DNA of 64,000 nucleotides from an uncultured Opitutales bacterium (GCA_900545705.1 URAK01000002.1:186001-250000); one strand, 5' to 3'; numbered from the stretch's first letter, positions 33,079-43,018 are shown. Notes: generated by a model not told the origin, from the sequence alone. Numbers and translations: made by a program.

Positions 33079-35112
33079 ATGACTTCCAGTGTACTTATAG
33101 ATATTATAGTGTTTGCCGCTTTTATTATAGCGGTAGTTGCGCTCGGGCTTTATAAAAGCCGCGGCGAAAACGGCAGCGAGGGATACTTTCTCGCGGGCAG
33201 AGGGCTGACTTGGTGGCTGATAGGCATTTCGCTGATTGCCGCCAACATATCCACGGAACAGTTCGTGGGAATGAGCGGCAGCGCCTCGGGGCTTTCCGGG
33301 CTTGCGATTGCAAGCTACGAATGGATGGCCGCAATTACGCTCGTATTCGTTGCATTCCTATTCCTGCCTAAATTCTTGAAAAGCGGAATGTACACAGTTC
33401 CGCAATTCTTGGAATACCGTTTCGATGCCCTCTCGCGCTCGGTGATGTCGTTTATGATGGTGATTGTTTTGGTGCTCGTAAACATAACCGCCGTCATATA
33501 CTCGGGCGCGACAGTAGCCGACACAGTGTTCGGACACAGCGCAGACTTGCCGATTGACCTCGACATTTCAACCTGCTGCTGGGCGATAGGCATCATAGCC
33601 GCCGTCTATGTTTGCGCCGGAGGCTTGAAGGCTTGCGCTTGGGCCGACCTCCTTCAGGGAACCGCATTGATTGTGGGCGGCGCCCTAATAGCATATTTTG
33701 CATTCAATGCTTTTGCGGCAACGCCCGTCGCCGAAATAACGACGACCGCCACAATATCGCCCGATACTCTCGCGTCGCTTTCCGACGCCGGAACGCTTGA
33801 AAAATTCTTCAAGCTCAATACCGACAAGCTTACGATGTTCCTGCCCGCCGACCACCCGGAAGTCCCGTGGACAGCCCTAATAATCGGCTTGTGGATTCCC
33901 AACTTCTACTATTGGGGCTTCAACCAGTACATCATTCAGAGAACCCTCGGCGCGTCGAGCCTCGCGGAAGGGCAAAAGGGCGTAATATTTGCGGCGGGTC
34001 TTAAACTGATAATTCCCTTTATAATTGTAATCCCCGGGATAATCGCCTTCAACCTTTTCGCGGCAGACCAGGCAAAGTCCGCAATGAACGACCAAAAAAT
34101 TCTGGCAACAAACGCCGGCAATTACTCCATTGTGTACTTTGACATGATGGAGGCGCTCAAAAAGCCCGTCACCGCCAAGGACACAGTCAAGCAGTTTACC
34201 TACACGATACAAAAGTCGGAAGCGCCCGCGCAAGTTGCGGTTATCTCGGAAGAGGGCGCCAATAATCTGTATAAGGCATACCAGAAGGCAAAGTCCGACG
34301 GTTCTCTCCAGAAAATCCGCTTTAAGTACGACAGCGGCTGGGCAAAAACCCACGGCGGCGCAAACGGCCCGAAAGCCCTTGTCGACTTCTGGAATCAAAA
34401 ATATTCAAAAACAAATTCCGGCGACGACGCCATCGTAAAGACGCTCTACGGCTACAAGTACGACTCCGCCTTCGGCCTGTTAATAAGCAAAGTGCTTCCG
34501 GAAGGATTCGGGCTTAGGGGCTTTATTTTCGCGGCTCTATTGGGAGCTGTGGTAAGTTCGCTCGCGGCGATGCTCAATGCGGCCTCGACAATATTTACAA
34601 TCGACATTTACAAAAAGTTCATTGTCCCCCACGCAAGCGACAAGCACCAAGTTTTGGTCGGCAGAATAGCGGTGCTCATATTCGCCGTAATAGGCTGCCT
34701 TGTGGCTCCCCTGCTTGCTAATCCCAATCTCGGCGGCGTCTTTACATTCATACAGGAATTCCAAGGATACCTCTCGCCGGGCATTTTGGCAGTGTTCATT
34801 TTTGGAATGTTCTCCAAGAGGGCTCCGCGCTTCTCCGGCGCGCTCGGCATACTGACAAGCCCGATAGTCTACGGTTTGCTGCAATGGCAATTTGGCGATA
34901 TTGCGTTCCTCAACAGAATGGCGATTACGTTTGCATGCTCGCTCGCGGTAATGGCGGTGCTCACGCTCGTAAAGCCGCTAAAGCAAGATATCGAAATGCC
35001 GGTCAACACTACCATGGACCTCACTTCGTCTACGGGAGCCAAGATTGGCGGCGCGGCAATTCTCGTCATAAGCGCCCTTCTATACTTCATATTCTCCGGG
35101 CTTTGGTTCTAA
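33079..35112 (+). CDS. Sodium:solute symporter (SSS/SGLT family) with enlarged loops
   Basis: Na+-driven uptake of a sugar or related solute across the inner membrane. The 677-residue protein shows SSS signatures: GYFLAGRGLTWWLIGISLIA and NISTEQFVGMSGSASG at the start, CAGGLKACAWADLLQGTALI, NFYYWGFNQYIIQRTLGA, and GFIFAALLGAVVSSLAAMLN followed by ASTIFTIDIYKKF. About 13-14 hydrophobic segments are expected. Two soluble-looking loops are enlarged: about 215-265, and especially about 355-465, which is Lys/Gly/Ser-rich and contains FKYDSGWAKTHGGANG. It stands alone and could use the Na+ gradient made by the decarboxylase. Substrate is unknown. Confidence 0.93.
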   Translation: MTSSVLIDIIVFAAFIIAVVALGLYKSRGENGSEGYFLAGRGLTWWLIGISLIAANISTEQFVGMSGSASGLSGLAIASYEWMAAITLVFVAFLFLPKFLKSGMYTVPQFLEYRFDALSRSVMSFMMVIVLVLVNITAVIYSGATVADTVFGHSADLPIDLDISTCCWAIGIIAAVYVCAGGLKACAWADLLQGTALIVGGALIAYFAFNAFAATPVAEITTTATISPDTLASLSDAGTLEKFFKLNTDKLTMFLPADHPEVPWTALIIGLWIPNFYYWGFNQYIIQRTLGASSLAEGQKGVIFAAGLKLIIPFIIVIPGIIAFNLFAADQAKSAMNDQKILATNAGNYSIVYFDMMEALKKPVTAKDTVKQFTYTIQKSEAPAQVAVISEEGANNLYKAYQKAKSDGSLQKIRFKYDSGWAKTHGGANGPKALVDFWNQKYSKTNSGDDAIVKTLYGYKYDSAFGLLISKVLPEGFGLRGFIFAALLGAVVSSLAAMLNAASTIFTIDIYKKFIVPHASDKHQVLVGRIAVLIFAVIGCLVAPLLANPNLGGVFTFIQEFQGYLSPGILAVFIFGMFSKRAPRFSGALGILTSPIVYGLLQWQFGDIAFLNRMAITFACSLAVMAVLTLVKPLKQDIEMPVNTTMDLTSSTGAKIGGAAILVISALLYFIFSGLWF

Positions 35113-35177
35113 AAAAAAGCTTTTGGAGCGCCAGCGAAGGCTTAACTTCGTTTAGGCAAATTTAGGGCGAAAATTTG

Positions 35178-35203
35178 GGGCGGCGAAAGCCGCCCTTTTT
35201 TTT
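35178..35203 (+). terminator. Rho-independent terminator of the symporter gene
   Basis: The stem GGGCGGC/GCCGCCC with a GAAA tetraloop is followed by eight T's, 65 bases past the stop. Confidence 0.95.
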
Positions 35204-35766
35204 GCGCCAATCCACTGGGGTGTTTTCCTGATTATACAACCGCGCGGCAGATTAAATCTGTGTCGGATAATCTGTGGAAACCACGAATATGATTTAGCCT
35301 ACTTGGTAGTAGCCACCGCCGTTGCGCGCATGGCGAAATCTTTTTTAAATTTCTTCCGACCGCTTTTTAAGGCGAGTATAGAGGCTTTTGAATTTCAGAA
35401 TAAAAAAAGGAGCAAGATATATTGCAAAATCTAAAAAAAACCGACATTCGGTTAATCAATGTACGGCGGCAAAAAACTCAAGCAAAAGCGGCGTGAAGCG
35501 CGTATATATTTTAACGCCCAACCGGCAGTTTGTGCAGAATATTTTGATATTAAAAAAATCGCCGAGATAAAAAAATATTTTTTATCGTCCATGCGCTTGA
35601 GATGGAGTTGCCGGGCGAGAAATAAGTTTTCCCCAAACACTCTTAACGGAGAGCGCAAAAAAGGAAGATTTTAGCGCGGCAGATTTTTTACGCGGCAGAT
35701 TTTAAACCGCGCCCAAAAATTAAAATAAAGCCAACGCGCAAGCACAGAATAGAGGCTATAAAAATA
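35204..35766. other. Intergenic region between convergent genes
   Basis: About 560 AT-rich bases with several short A/T runs. I see no gene, RNA or second terminator that can be supported. Confidence 0.4.
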
Positions 35767-36972
35767 CTACCATCTAAACATTACCCCGATACTTCCGTTA
35801 TTAAAAGCGCGCGCCGACCATGAAATTTTTTTCCCTGCGGACTTGCAAAGAAAAGTCAGGAATTCGCACAAGGGCAGTTCTGGAGTTTTTATATGCCTTA
35901 CTTTTAACTTATAAGGCCACCAAAGTTTTTCGGAGTTATTTACAGATATATTCAAAGCTTCATATAAGACTATATTGAGCGATTTAGGCAGCAAAGACAT
36001 TATTTCCGAAACAGTTTTTTCTGAGACCTCCATTGCGGGCACTTTGACCTTCAGCATGGATTCTTTCGGTAGTATGATAATCCAACCGTCGCCGTCTATT
36101 TTGAAATCGTACTGGCTGTACTCTTTCGACAGCCTCCCTATCAATTCTTGCGCCGATATATTCTCGAAATTTATATTTCTTCTTTCTTCGCGCCAGCCAA
36201 TTGCCGCGTCCTCGGATTTATAATTCTTTATTTCCTCTAAAATTATGCGCTCCCTTTCGGAAAGATTCTTTTTTTTGGAGAGTTCCTCGCGCCTTTGGCG
36301 GACGGTAATTTTGTCGCACTCTTTTCGGCGGGCCTGTTCAAAGCAGACGCCCCGCGCATATATGCCTCTGAGCGCGTTTGCGACATCTTCCGCGCTCGCA
36401 TCTTCGAGTTTGAGCGTCAGTTTTAAATCTGCGCGGATTTCTTTTATTTTTTCTAAAATTTCAGATATTTTTTCCACAGATTTAGCCCGCGCAATATCGC
36501 CCATAAACCTAACAACGCAACCGCGCGGAGGACTCCACGCGCCCGCGCACAAAAAGAAATCCCCGACCCTTGCTCCGAACTCAAAGCAATCTCCGTCGAA
36601 CCCTCTCCTTCCCACAATTTTTCGATTGAATATTTCCTCTTTCAGCAAGTCCAGCAATTCTTCGGCAGTTTTTTGCGGCACCGGCGCTTCCGACGCAGTT
36701 CTTAGTTTTTTAGCCGCATAGTCAAAGTCTATGAATTTAATGAAATAGTTTTTTGAGCCCCTCGTGCATACCGCAACATAGCTTGGCGTACCCGGGGCTC
36801 CGACGTCGCCGAAATATCCCATACATTCGGAATCGTTTTTTAGGCGGTCTATGTCTTTGTGAGAGATGAAGGATTCGCAAAGGCAGTTGTGCTCGGGCAA
36901 GCCCGCAATTTGCCCCGGCAGGTTCACGCATGCGCAAAACAGCGCGGCGCACAAGATACGCCAAAGTTTCAT
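35767..36972 (-). CDS. Exported protein of unknown function
   Basis: A 401-residue protein with a signal peptide (LWRILCAALFCACVNLPGQI). The N-terminal half is Cys- and Gly-containing (HNCLCESFISHKDIDRL, then GRRGFDGDCFEFGARVGDFF). A charged helical stretch (about 170-255, with KKKNLSERERIILEEIKNY) links to a C-terminal region. There, NISAQELIGRLSKEYSQYDF recalls the small secretin/TonB short N-terminal (STN) fold. This STN likeness is suggestive only. It has no operon partner, and ribF begins 64 bases or more downstream on the same strand. Confidence 0.7.
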   Translation of the reverse strand: MKLWRILCAALFCACVNLPGQIAGLPEHNCLCESFISHKDIDRLKNDSECMGYFGDVGAPGTPSYVAVCTRGSKNYFIKFIDFDYAAKKLRTASEAPVPQKTAEELLDLLKEEIFNRKIVGRRGFDGDCFEFGARVGDFFLCAGAWSPPRGCVVRFMGDIARAKSVEKISEILEKIKEIRADLKLTLKLEDASAEDVANALRGIYARGVCFEQARRKECDKITVRQRREELSKKKNLSERERIILEEIKNYKSEDAAIGWREERRNINFENISAQELIGRLSKEYSQYDFKIDGDGWIIILPKESMLKVKVPAMEVSEKTVSEIMSLLPKSLNIVLYEALNISVNNSEKLWWPYKLKVRHIKTPELPLCEFLTFLCKSAGKKISWSARAFNNGSIGVMFRW

Positions 36973-37060
36973 ATTTTATCAAGTATATGAAACAGAAAAA
37001 AAATACAACAAAATAGTAAGTGTTATAAAAAGAAATGGCAAAAGCCGGATAAAAAAAATA

Positions 37061-37996
37061 CTAATCCCGCCGCCTAAAAAATTCTTCCGCCTTTTCGCAG
37101 TCAATAGCTATCTGGGCTTTTAAAGAGTCCAAATCCGGGAATTTTTTTTCGGCTCTTATGAATTTAAAAAATTCAACTTTAATCTTTGAGCGCGCGCCAA
37201 AATTAGGCGCATCAAAAAGGTGAACCTCCAAAATCGGCTTTGATGAATCCCCGACCGACGGGGCGAGCCCGTAGTTGGCAACGCCATTGTAAACTGCGCC
37301 TTTTCTTTCGAGCCGCACCGCATAAACGCCGTACGGAGGCTTGCATTGTGGCTCCCACGGCAAATTAAGCGTCGCAAAACCGAGCTTTCTGCCGAGGTGT
37401 CTTCCGCTTCTCACGATTCCCTCTGCGGCATAGTTTTCGCCGGCAAGCTTCGCGTATTCTCCCATATCGCCCTTTAAGAGACATTCTCTAAGACGCGTCG
37501 AGCTTATGCGCTCTCCACCGCTCATCATGCCGTCAACAGCCTTGTATTTCCAGCCGCGGCAAGCGCAAATTTTTTCGAGAACCGCGGCGTTCCCTGCGGC
37601 GTTTTTGCCAAACAAGAAATTGCTTCCCGTCACGATTCCGCGGAGATTGGGAAACTTTTCGGAGAGGTAGCCGGCAAATTCGTCCGGCGAGAGCGACGCA
37701 AATTTTTTGTCGAACTTCTTGAAAAAAACGGCGTCAACCTTTGCCTCAATAAAACGGGCTGCCCTTAAATCGGAAGGATATATTATTTCAACCGCCGAGC
37801 GCCCCATCGGGATTACGCGCGAAGGATGCGGATCGAACGTCAATACACCCGCTTTAGCATTCTCGGATTTTGCCATGTTTAGCGCGCACTCCAAAACTCT
37901 GCGGTGGCCCTTGTGCAGGCCGTCGAATATGCCGATAGCCAAGACGCACGGGGCGCCGTAGCTCATCATTTCGTCTAATTGCAGCACTTCCGGCAT
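37061..37996 (-). CDS. ribF: Bifunctional riboflavin kinase/FAD synthetase
   Basis: Converts riboflavin to FMN and FMN to FAD. The 311 residues have the N-terminal adenylyltransferase domain, with the HxGH-type motif in GIFDGLHKGHRRVLE near residue 20 and SSTRLRECLLKGDMGEYAKL near 170. The C-terminal kinase domain follows, with GRHLGRKLGFATLNLPW, GVYAVRL and GVANYGLAPSVGD. It is the last gene of the nusA-infB-rbfA-nrnA-truB-ribF run and starts two bases before the truB stop region, so it is translationally linked. Confidence 0.96.
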   Translation of the reverse strand: MPEVLQLDEMMSYGAPCVLAIGIFDGLHKGHRRVLECALNMAKSENAKAGVLTFDPHPSRVIPMGRSAVEIIYPSDLRAARFIEAKVDAVFFKKFDKKFASLSPDEFAGYLSEKFPNLRGIVTGSNFLFGKNAAGNAAVLEKICACRGWKYKAVDGMMSGGERISSTRLRECLLKGDMGEYAKLAGENYAAEGIVRSGRHLGRKLGFATLNLPWEPQCKPPYGVYAVRLERKGAVYNGVANYGLAPSVGDSSKPILEVHLFDAPNFGARSKIKVEFFKFIRAEKKFPDLDSLKAQIAIDCEKAEEFFRRRD

Positions 37997-37998
37997 TT

Positions 37999-38730
37999 TT
38001 AAAAGGCCAAACTCGGCACTGCGGAGCGGACGGGTATGAGTATTTTTTTTATCGAGCTTGGGCTCATTTGCGAGAGTTCGTCGAGCGTCACCGCGTCAGC
38101 AACGTTAAACTTGTCGCTCGAGATCCTCCTCAGCGCAGTCATGCGCGCCCCGCAGCCAATGCGCTTGCCGAGGTCGTGGCAGAGCGTGCGAACGTATGTG
38201 CCCTTCGTGCAGGAAAGAATAAACTTGGCTTTCGGATTTTCCCATGAAAGCAGGTCGAATTTTGACACGCGTATGAACCTCGGCTCTCTCGCTACTTCCT
38301 GGCCCTGCCGCGCAAGCTTATACAGCGGCACTCCCCCGACTTTCTTTGCGGAGAACATAGGGGGAGTCTGGTATTGGTCGCCCAGAAATTTTGCCATCTG
38401 CTCTTTTAGAGTTTCCGCCGTAAGCCCTGCCGGGACAGGCATTCTCGCAATTTCAGTTCCGTCGGCGTCGTGCGAATCGGTCTCCACACCAAGCTCAAAT
38501 TCGCCCTCGTAGGTCTTATCGAGGCTCATCAAATACTGCGACGCTTTTGTAGCCTTGCCGACAAGCAATATCAACAACCCCGTCGCATTTGGGTCGAGCG
38601 TTCCCGCATGCCCTATCGAGCGCATTTTTAGGATTCGGCGCACTTTATCCACAACATCGTGCGAGGTGCAGCCTGCGTCTTTATCTATTAGAAGTATGCC
38701 TTCGTAGTCTGGAAATTGCTGTTTTTGCAT
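37999..38730 (-). CDS. truB: tRNA pseudouridine(55) synthase
   Basis: Makes pseudouridine 55 in tRNA. The 243 residues from the chosen ATG include DYEGILLIDKDAGCTSHDVV and the catalytic region GHAGTLDPNATGLLILLVGK, whose aspartate is the nucleophile. KTYEGEFELGVETDSHDADG and GTYVRTLCHDLGKRIGCG follow. The frame is open to 38781, but that start would overlap the end of nrnA and add a basic, non-conserved leader, so I prefer 38730. Conserved neighbourhood with rbfA and ribF. Confidence 0.95.
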   Translation of the reverse strand: MQKQQFPDYEGILLIDKDAGCTSHDVVDKVRRILKMRSIGHAGTLDPNATGLLILLVGKATKASQYLMSLDKTYEGEFELGVETDSHDADGTEIARMPVPAGLTAETLKEQMAKFLGDQYQTPPMFSAKKVGGVPLYKLARQGQEVAREPRFIRVSKFDLLSWENPKAKFILSCTKGTYVRTLCHDLGKRIGCGARMTALRRISSDKFNVADAVTLDELSQMSPSSIKKILIPVRSAVPSLAF

Positions 38731-38784
38731 CTTTGTTAATTTCGGAAGTCTTTTTTTACGGCGCTGAAATAATGGATACAATCG

Positions 38785-39804
38785 CTATGATTTTAGGGAA
38801 TCAAATTTTTGGAGATGTTTTTTTACAGTCGAAAGTATCTGCTCGTAGAAATCCGCAATAGTTCTGCCCTCGGCCGTGAAACCTGCCGCCGCAAAGTGCC
38901 CGCCGCCGCCAAAACTTTCGGCAATCTCGTTTACCTTCAAATCTGGCGTCTTGGCGCGCAGGCTTCCCTTTACGCCGTTGGGCATCTGCTCCAAAAGCAG
39001 TGCTATTTCCACGCCGTCTATAGAGCGCGCGTAATCGACAAGCCCGTCGCTGTCGGCCTTCTCGGAGCCGGTTTGCGCAAAAACTCCGTCCTCCAACACC
39101 CCCACGCATATCCGCCCGTTTTCGTACAATTTTAGCGTGTTGAGAAATCTGCAAAGGAGCCTCAGCTTTCCGATTGTCTCCCTCTGGTAGAGTTCCATAG
39201 CCACCCGAGCGGCGTCAGCTCCGCTTTCCACGAGCCTCGCTGCTATTTCAAATGTGAGAGCGCGCGTCGACGACGTCGTAAACTGCCGCGTATCCGTTGC
39301 AATCGACATATACAAACGGTTCGCCGTTTCCGCAGAAATTTTTACGCCTGCGTCGAAAGCCATGCCAGCGATAATTTCAGCCGTTGCGCTCGCCGAAGGA
39401 TCTATCGCGTTTATTCTGGCAACAGTGTTGTTTGTCACATGGTGGTCAATACAACCTAGGGGCGACGGATACCTTTCGCGCAACTTTAAATTCGTGCGGG
39501 CGTAGTCGGCGCAATCGACTGTGACAATATCAAACGAAGGGTCGTCGAAGTTTTCGGCGCTTAGGAATTCCCGTCCGTAGGCAAAATTTTCGTACAGGCG
39601 CGGCAAGCCGTTTTGGTTTAAGCACACGGTTTTCTTTGCACCCGCCGCCGCCAATATATCGGCAAGCGCGAATTGCGAACCCACGCAGTCCCCGTCCGGG
39701 CGCATATGCCCGACAACCGCTATATTCCGCCCTCGGCAGGCCTCCAAAAGCTCGGAAAAACTTTTTTCTAAATGTGGGAAAAATTTTTTCATAACAAAAC
39801 GCAT
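38785..39804 (-). CDS. nrnA: DHH-family oligoribonuclease/pAp phosphatase
   Basis: Degrades nanoRNA and 3'-phosphoadenosine 5'-phosphate. The 339-residue protein has the DHH motifs: NIAVVGHMRPDGDCVGSQFA near residue 30, VDCADY near 95, and the DHH signature in GCIDHHVTNN near 115. Its DHHA1 domain ends with the GGGGHFAAAGFTAEG motif that binds the substrate. Placement between rbfA and truB is the classic arrangement in many bacteria. A start at 39792 (MKKFFPHLE) is also possible. Confidence 0.95.
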   Translation of the reverse strand: MRFVMKKFFPHLEKSFSELLEACRGRNIAVVGHMRPDGDCVGSQFALADILAAAGAKKTVCLNQNGLPRLYENFAYGREFLSAENFDDPSFDIVTVDCADYARTNLKLRERYPSPLGCIDHHVTNNTVARINAIDPSASATAEIIAGMAFDAGVKISAETANRLYMSIATDTRQFTTSSTRALTFEIAARLVESGADAARVAMELYQRETIGKLRLLCRFLNTLKLYENGRICVGVLEDGVFAQTGSEKADSDGLVDYARSIDGVEIALLLEQMPNGVKGSLRAKTPDLKVNEIAESFGGGGHFAAAGFTAEGRTIADFYEQILSTVKKHLQKFDSLKS

Positions 39805-39827
39805 GCGTATTTAAAATAAGCGCCCGC

Positions 39828-40217
39828 CTAAGAAAGCGAGTCGCTGGCATTGTGGTTGGCTTCCTCGGAATTTCGCGCCTCGTCGGCCTCAATCTCGTCC
39901 ATAAGAGACAGTATTTTCATTCCGCGCTCTATGGAAGGGTCGTAAGCAAACTCCAATTCAGGAGTATATTTTAAGACCACATTTTTACCGAGCATTCTGC
40001 GCAATTCCCCGCGTTTTGACATCAGGAACTTCGCAGCCTTCGCGGCGTCTTCCCTGCCTCCGAGAACCGAATAGTATATGCGCGCACGCTTTAAGTCCGG
40101 CGATACGTCGGCTTCCGTGAGCGTTATTTTAACGGACTCCGAACGCCACCTTTCATGGATTATACGGCTGATTTCCCTTTTTACAAGTTCGCCAACCCTT
40201 ATTTTGCGTTCACCCAT
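39828..40217 (-). CDS. rbfA: Ribosome-binding factor A
   Basis: Matures the 5' end of 16S rRNA on the 30S subunit. The 129-residue KH-type protein contains RVGELVKREISRIIHERWRS at the start and ITEADVSPDLKRARIYYSVL-like strands (here LTEADVSPDLKRARIYYSVL). LRRMLGKNVVLKYTPELEF, the signature near the C-terminal third, follows. A short Glu/Asn-rich tail follows that. It sits 50 bases after infB on the same strand. Confidence 0.95.
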   Translation of the reverse strand: MGERKIRVGELVKREISRIIHERWRSESVKITLTEADVSPDLKRARIYYSVLGGREDAAKAAKFLMSKRGELRRMLGKNVVLKYTPELEFAYDPSIERGMKILSLMDEIEADEARNSEEANHNASDSLS

Positions 40218-40267
40218 TTTGCGATTTTATAAAGTTTTGATTCCAAACTTGAAATACCGCCGCTGCA

Positions 40268-42964
40268 TTACAATTCGGGGCGTATCTCGAGTATCTCGAA
40301 ACATTCGATAACGTCGCCTGGCTCAAAATCCGTGAAGTTGTTGAGTGTAATGCCGCATTCGTAGCCGGCGCGAACTTCCGCGACATCGTCTTTGAAGCGT
40401 TTGATTTCCGATATTTTTCCCCTCGAGGAAATTTCCCTGCCCTTGCGGAATACCCGCGCAAACTTTCCGTTTTTGACAATGCCTTCCGTCACCATGCAGC
40501 CCGCAACTTTGCCGCCCTTTGATATGTTGAACAGCTGGCGGACTTCGGCCGCGCCGAGTTTGTTTTCGCGCAATTCCGGGTCGAGGAGGTTTTTCATCGC
40601 CTCTTTTACGGTATTTATAAGCTCGTATATGATGTTGTGCGAGACTATCTCAACGCCTTTATGTTTCGCAAGCCCCGCAACTCCGTTTTCCTGCTTAACG
40701 TTAAAGGCTACAATCGATGCTCCAGCCGTGGCGGCCAAGTCGACGTCGTTCTTGGTTATCTGGCCGACTGACTCGGCAATCACTTCGAGCCCTACCTTGT
40801 CGCTTTTAATATCTTTCAGGCAAGCCACGAGAGCCTCGACAGTTCCGGACACGTCGCTTTTGACGATGCACTTGTAAACTTTGTGGTCCTTGTTTTCTAT
40901 TGCAGCCATCAGCTCCTCTATGCTTGCCGCGTGCGGCTCGGATTCCGCGGCGGCCTGCAATTTGCGGCTGCGAATGGCCTCTTCGGTGATGCGCTTTGCC
41001 TCTCTATCGTTGTCGACTTTTTCAAATGAATCGCCCGCTTCGGGCGCGCCGGTCCAGCCCATGACGAGCGCGGGCGTAGACGGGGCTGCCTCTTTCATTC
41101 GGCCGCCTTTGTCGTCTATGAGAGCCCTTACCTTGCACCAGTGCTCGCCGCTTATTATAACGTCGCCTGTTTTGAGAGTGCCCTGGCGGACTATCACTGT
41201 GGAGGTGGCGCCTCTGCCCTGCTCGAGCTGGCTTTCTATTATCACACCCTCGACAGGCGCTTTCGGATTTGCCTTCAGCTCCATGATTTCCGCCTGCAAT
41301 AGCACGAGCTCCAGAAGCTTGTCGATATTCTCGCCTTTTAGGGCTGAAATTGGCGTGCAAAGCACTTCGCCACCCCAGTCTTCGGAGGTGATTCCGCGCT
41401 TTTGCATTTGCTGCTTTACGCGGTCAATATTCGCGCCCTTGGCGTCCATTTTGTTTATGGCAACGACAATCGGAACGCCCGCTTTTTGGGCGAAACTGAG
41501 CGCCTCGTCCGTCTGTGGCATAAAGCCGTCGTCGGCGGCAACCACGAGAATCGCGATATCGGTGACATTTGCGCCCCTCTCCCTCATCTTTGAGAACGCC
41601 GCGTGGCCGGGAGTGTCGAGGAAAGTTATCTTCTTGCCGTTGCAAGTGACCTGGTATGCGGCCGTATGCTGTGTGATTCCGCCGGCCTCCCCCGCGACGA
41701 CATTGGTGTTGCGGATAGTGTCCAGAAGCGTAGTCTTTCCGTGGTCGACGTGTCCGAGTATGCAGACAATCGGCGGGCGCGGAACGTAATTTTTAATGTC
41801 GTCTTCCGGTCTTTTTACAGCCTCTTTTTTCTTCGGCTGCTGCTGTTCGCCTCTATGCCTGATATCGAGATTAAATCCGTGCTTTTTTGCGATTACAATG
41901 GCAGTTGGATCTTCTATCGACTGGTTCATCGAAGCGAAAATCCCCATGTCCATCAACTCAGATATGAGCCTAAACGGCTTTAAATCCATAGCCTTTGCGA
42001 AGTCGCGGACTATGATTGGGGCTTTTAGCTGAATAGTTTTAAATTCCTTCTTTTCCTGCGCTGCATGGGGCTGCATATGCGAACTCTGCGGCGGAACAAG
42101 CGGCGCGGGCGCCCTTCCAGGCATTGGCGGAACAACTGGAGCCGCCTTCGATACGGGTGGCACGAGCGGCGCGGGCGCTTTGCCCATGGACGGCGGAACC
42201 GCAGGAGCCGGAGATTTCGATATGGTTGGGGGCACAAGCGGCGCGGGCTTGCGCGCGGGCTCCCTCGGCGCCTCCGGCTTTTGGTTAAATTTTATTACAA
42301 CCTCGGGTTGGACATCGCGCTTTTGCGGCTGAGAGGGCTTTATCTCCGGCATTGAGATTTTGGGTCTTGACGGAGGCACGACTGGCGCGGGCGATTTTGA
42401 AACCCTCGGCGGGACTGCCGGAGCTGGAGACTTTGAGACACTCGGCGGAACAGCAGGCGCCGGCGCCTTTGATACGCTTGGAGGCACTGCCGGCGCCGGT
42501 TTTGCCGCCGCCGCAGGCGGAACAACTGCAGCCGGCTTATTTGCTGCGGGTGGCACATGCGGCGCAGGTCGCTTTGCGACTGGAGGCGGAGAAAGCGGCT
42601 CCGGCTTTTTCTCGGCAGAGATCGGCTTTTGCTCTACCGGCTGCTCAGCCGCAGGTTCAGCTTTGGCGTTTTCAGCTTTATCTTCCGCCTTTTGAGTTTC
42701 CTCTGCGGAAGCTTGTGCCTTTTGATCAGCAGGTTCCTTTACGGAAGGTTCCGCCGCATTTGCGCTTTCTGAGGTCTGCTCCGCTTTCGACGCGGCGTAT
42801 TCGGCAAAATCCTTACCTATCGCCTCCGCCGTAAACGGATCGATGGCGTTGGAGGGTGTTTTTATCTCCAAGTGGTATATATCCTGACGCCGATTTATGA
42901 AATCTATCAGTTCCTTGTTCGGGACATTCAGTTCTTTTGCCAATGCGTGAATTCTAATGCTCAT
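40268..42964 (-). CDS. infB: Translation initiation factor IF-2
   Basis: GTPase that places initiator tRNA on the ribosome. The 898 residues include a short N-terminal IF2N domain (RIHALAKELNVPNKELIDFI), a long Ala/Pro linker, then the G domain: G1 GHVDHGKTTLLD near residue 405, G3 DTPGHAAFS, G4 NKMD. Domains II-IV end EPGDVIECFEILEIRPEL. The linker (about 125-310) is built of many copies of a SKSPAPAVPP-type unit, about ten residues long, and is basic-poor. Its DNA is correspondingly repetitive around 42080-42560. The neighbours nusA and rbfA confirm the operon. Confidence 0.97.
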   Translation of the reverse strand: MSIRIHALAKELNVPNKELIDFINRRQDIYHLEIKTPSNAIDPFTAEAIGKDFAEYAASKAEQTSESANAAEPSVKEPADQKAQASAEETQKAEDKAENAKAEPAAEQPVEQKPISAEKKPEPLSPPPVAKRPAPHVPPAANKPAAVVPPAAAAKPAPAVPPSVSKAPAPAVPPSVSKSPAPAVPPRVSKSPAPVVPPSRPKISMPEIKPSQPQKRDVQPEVVIKFNQKPEAPREPARKPAPLVPPTISKSPAPAVPPSMGKAPAPLVPPVSKAAPVVPPMPGRAPAPLVPPQSSHMQPHAAQEKKEFKTIQLKAPIIVRDFAKAMDLKPFRLISELMDMGIFASMNQSIEDPTAIVIAKKHGFNLDIRHRGEQQQPKKKEAVKRPEDDIKNYVPRPPIVCILGHVDHGKTTLLDTIRNTNVVAGEAGGITQHTAAYQVTCNGKKITFLDTPGHAAFSKMRERGANVTDIAILVVAADDGFMPQTDEALSFAQKAGVPIVVAINKMDAKGANIDRVKQQMQKRGITSEDWGGEVLCTPISALKGENIDKLLELVLLQAEIMELKANPKAPVEGVIIESQLEQGRGATSTVIVRQGTLKTGDVIISGEHWCKVRALIDDKGGRMKEAAPSTPALVMGWTGAPEAGDSFEKVDNDREAKRITEEAIRSRKLQAAAESEPHAASIEELMAAIENKDHKVYKCIVKSDVSGTVEALVACLKDIKSDKVGLEVIAESVGQITKNDVDLAATAGASIVAFNVKQENGVAGLAKHKGVEIVSHNIIYELINTVKEAMKNLLDPELRENKLGAAEVRQLFNISKGGKVAGCMVTEGIVKNGKFARVFRKGREISSRGKISEIKRFKDDVAEVRAGYECGITLNNFTDFEPGDVIECFEILEIRPEL

Positions 42965-43018
42965 GAAAACGCAATTTCCTTTTTTTAAATTAAGCGTCCG
43001 CGCCGTATTGCGCGGCTA

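Noticed and set aside
40881..41789. A 302-codon plus-strand open frame opposite infB
   Set aside because: It is antisense to the IF-2 G domain; low-complexity Ser/Ala/Ile composition typical of a shadow frame.
42080..42560. Repeats that could suggest a CRISPR-like or minisatellite array
   Set aside because: The period and codon phase match the proline-rich linker of IF-2, and there are no spacers of uniform length.
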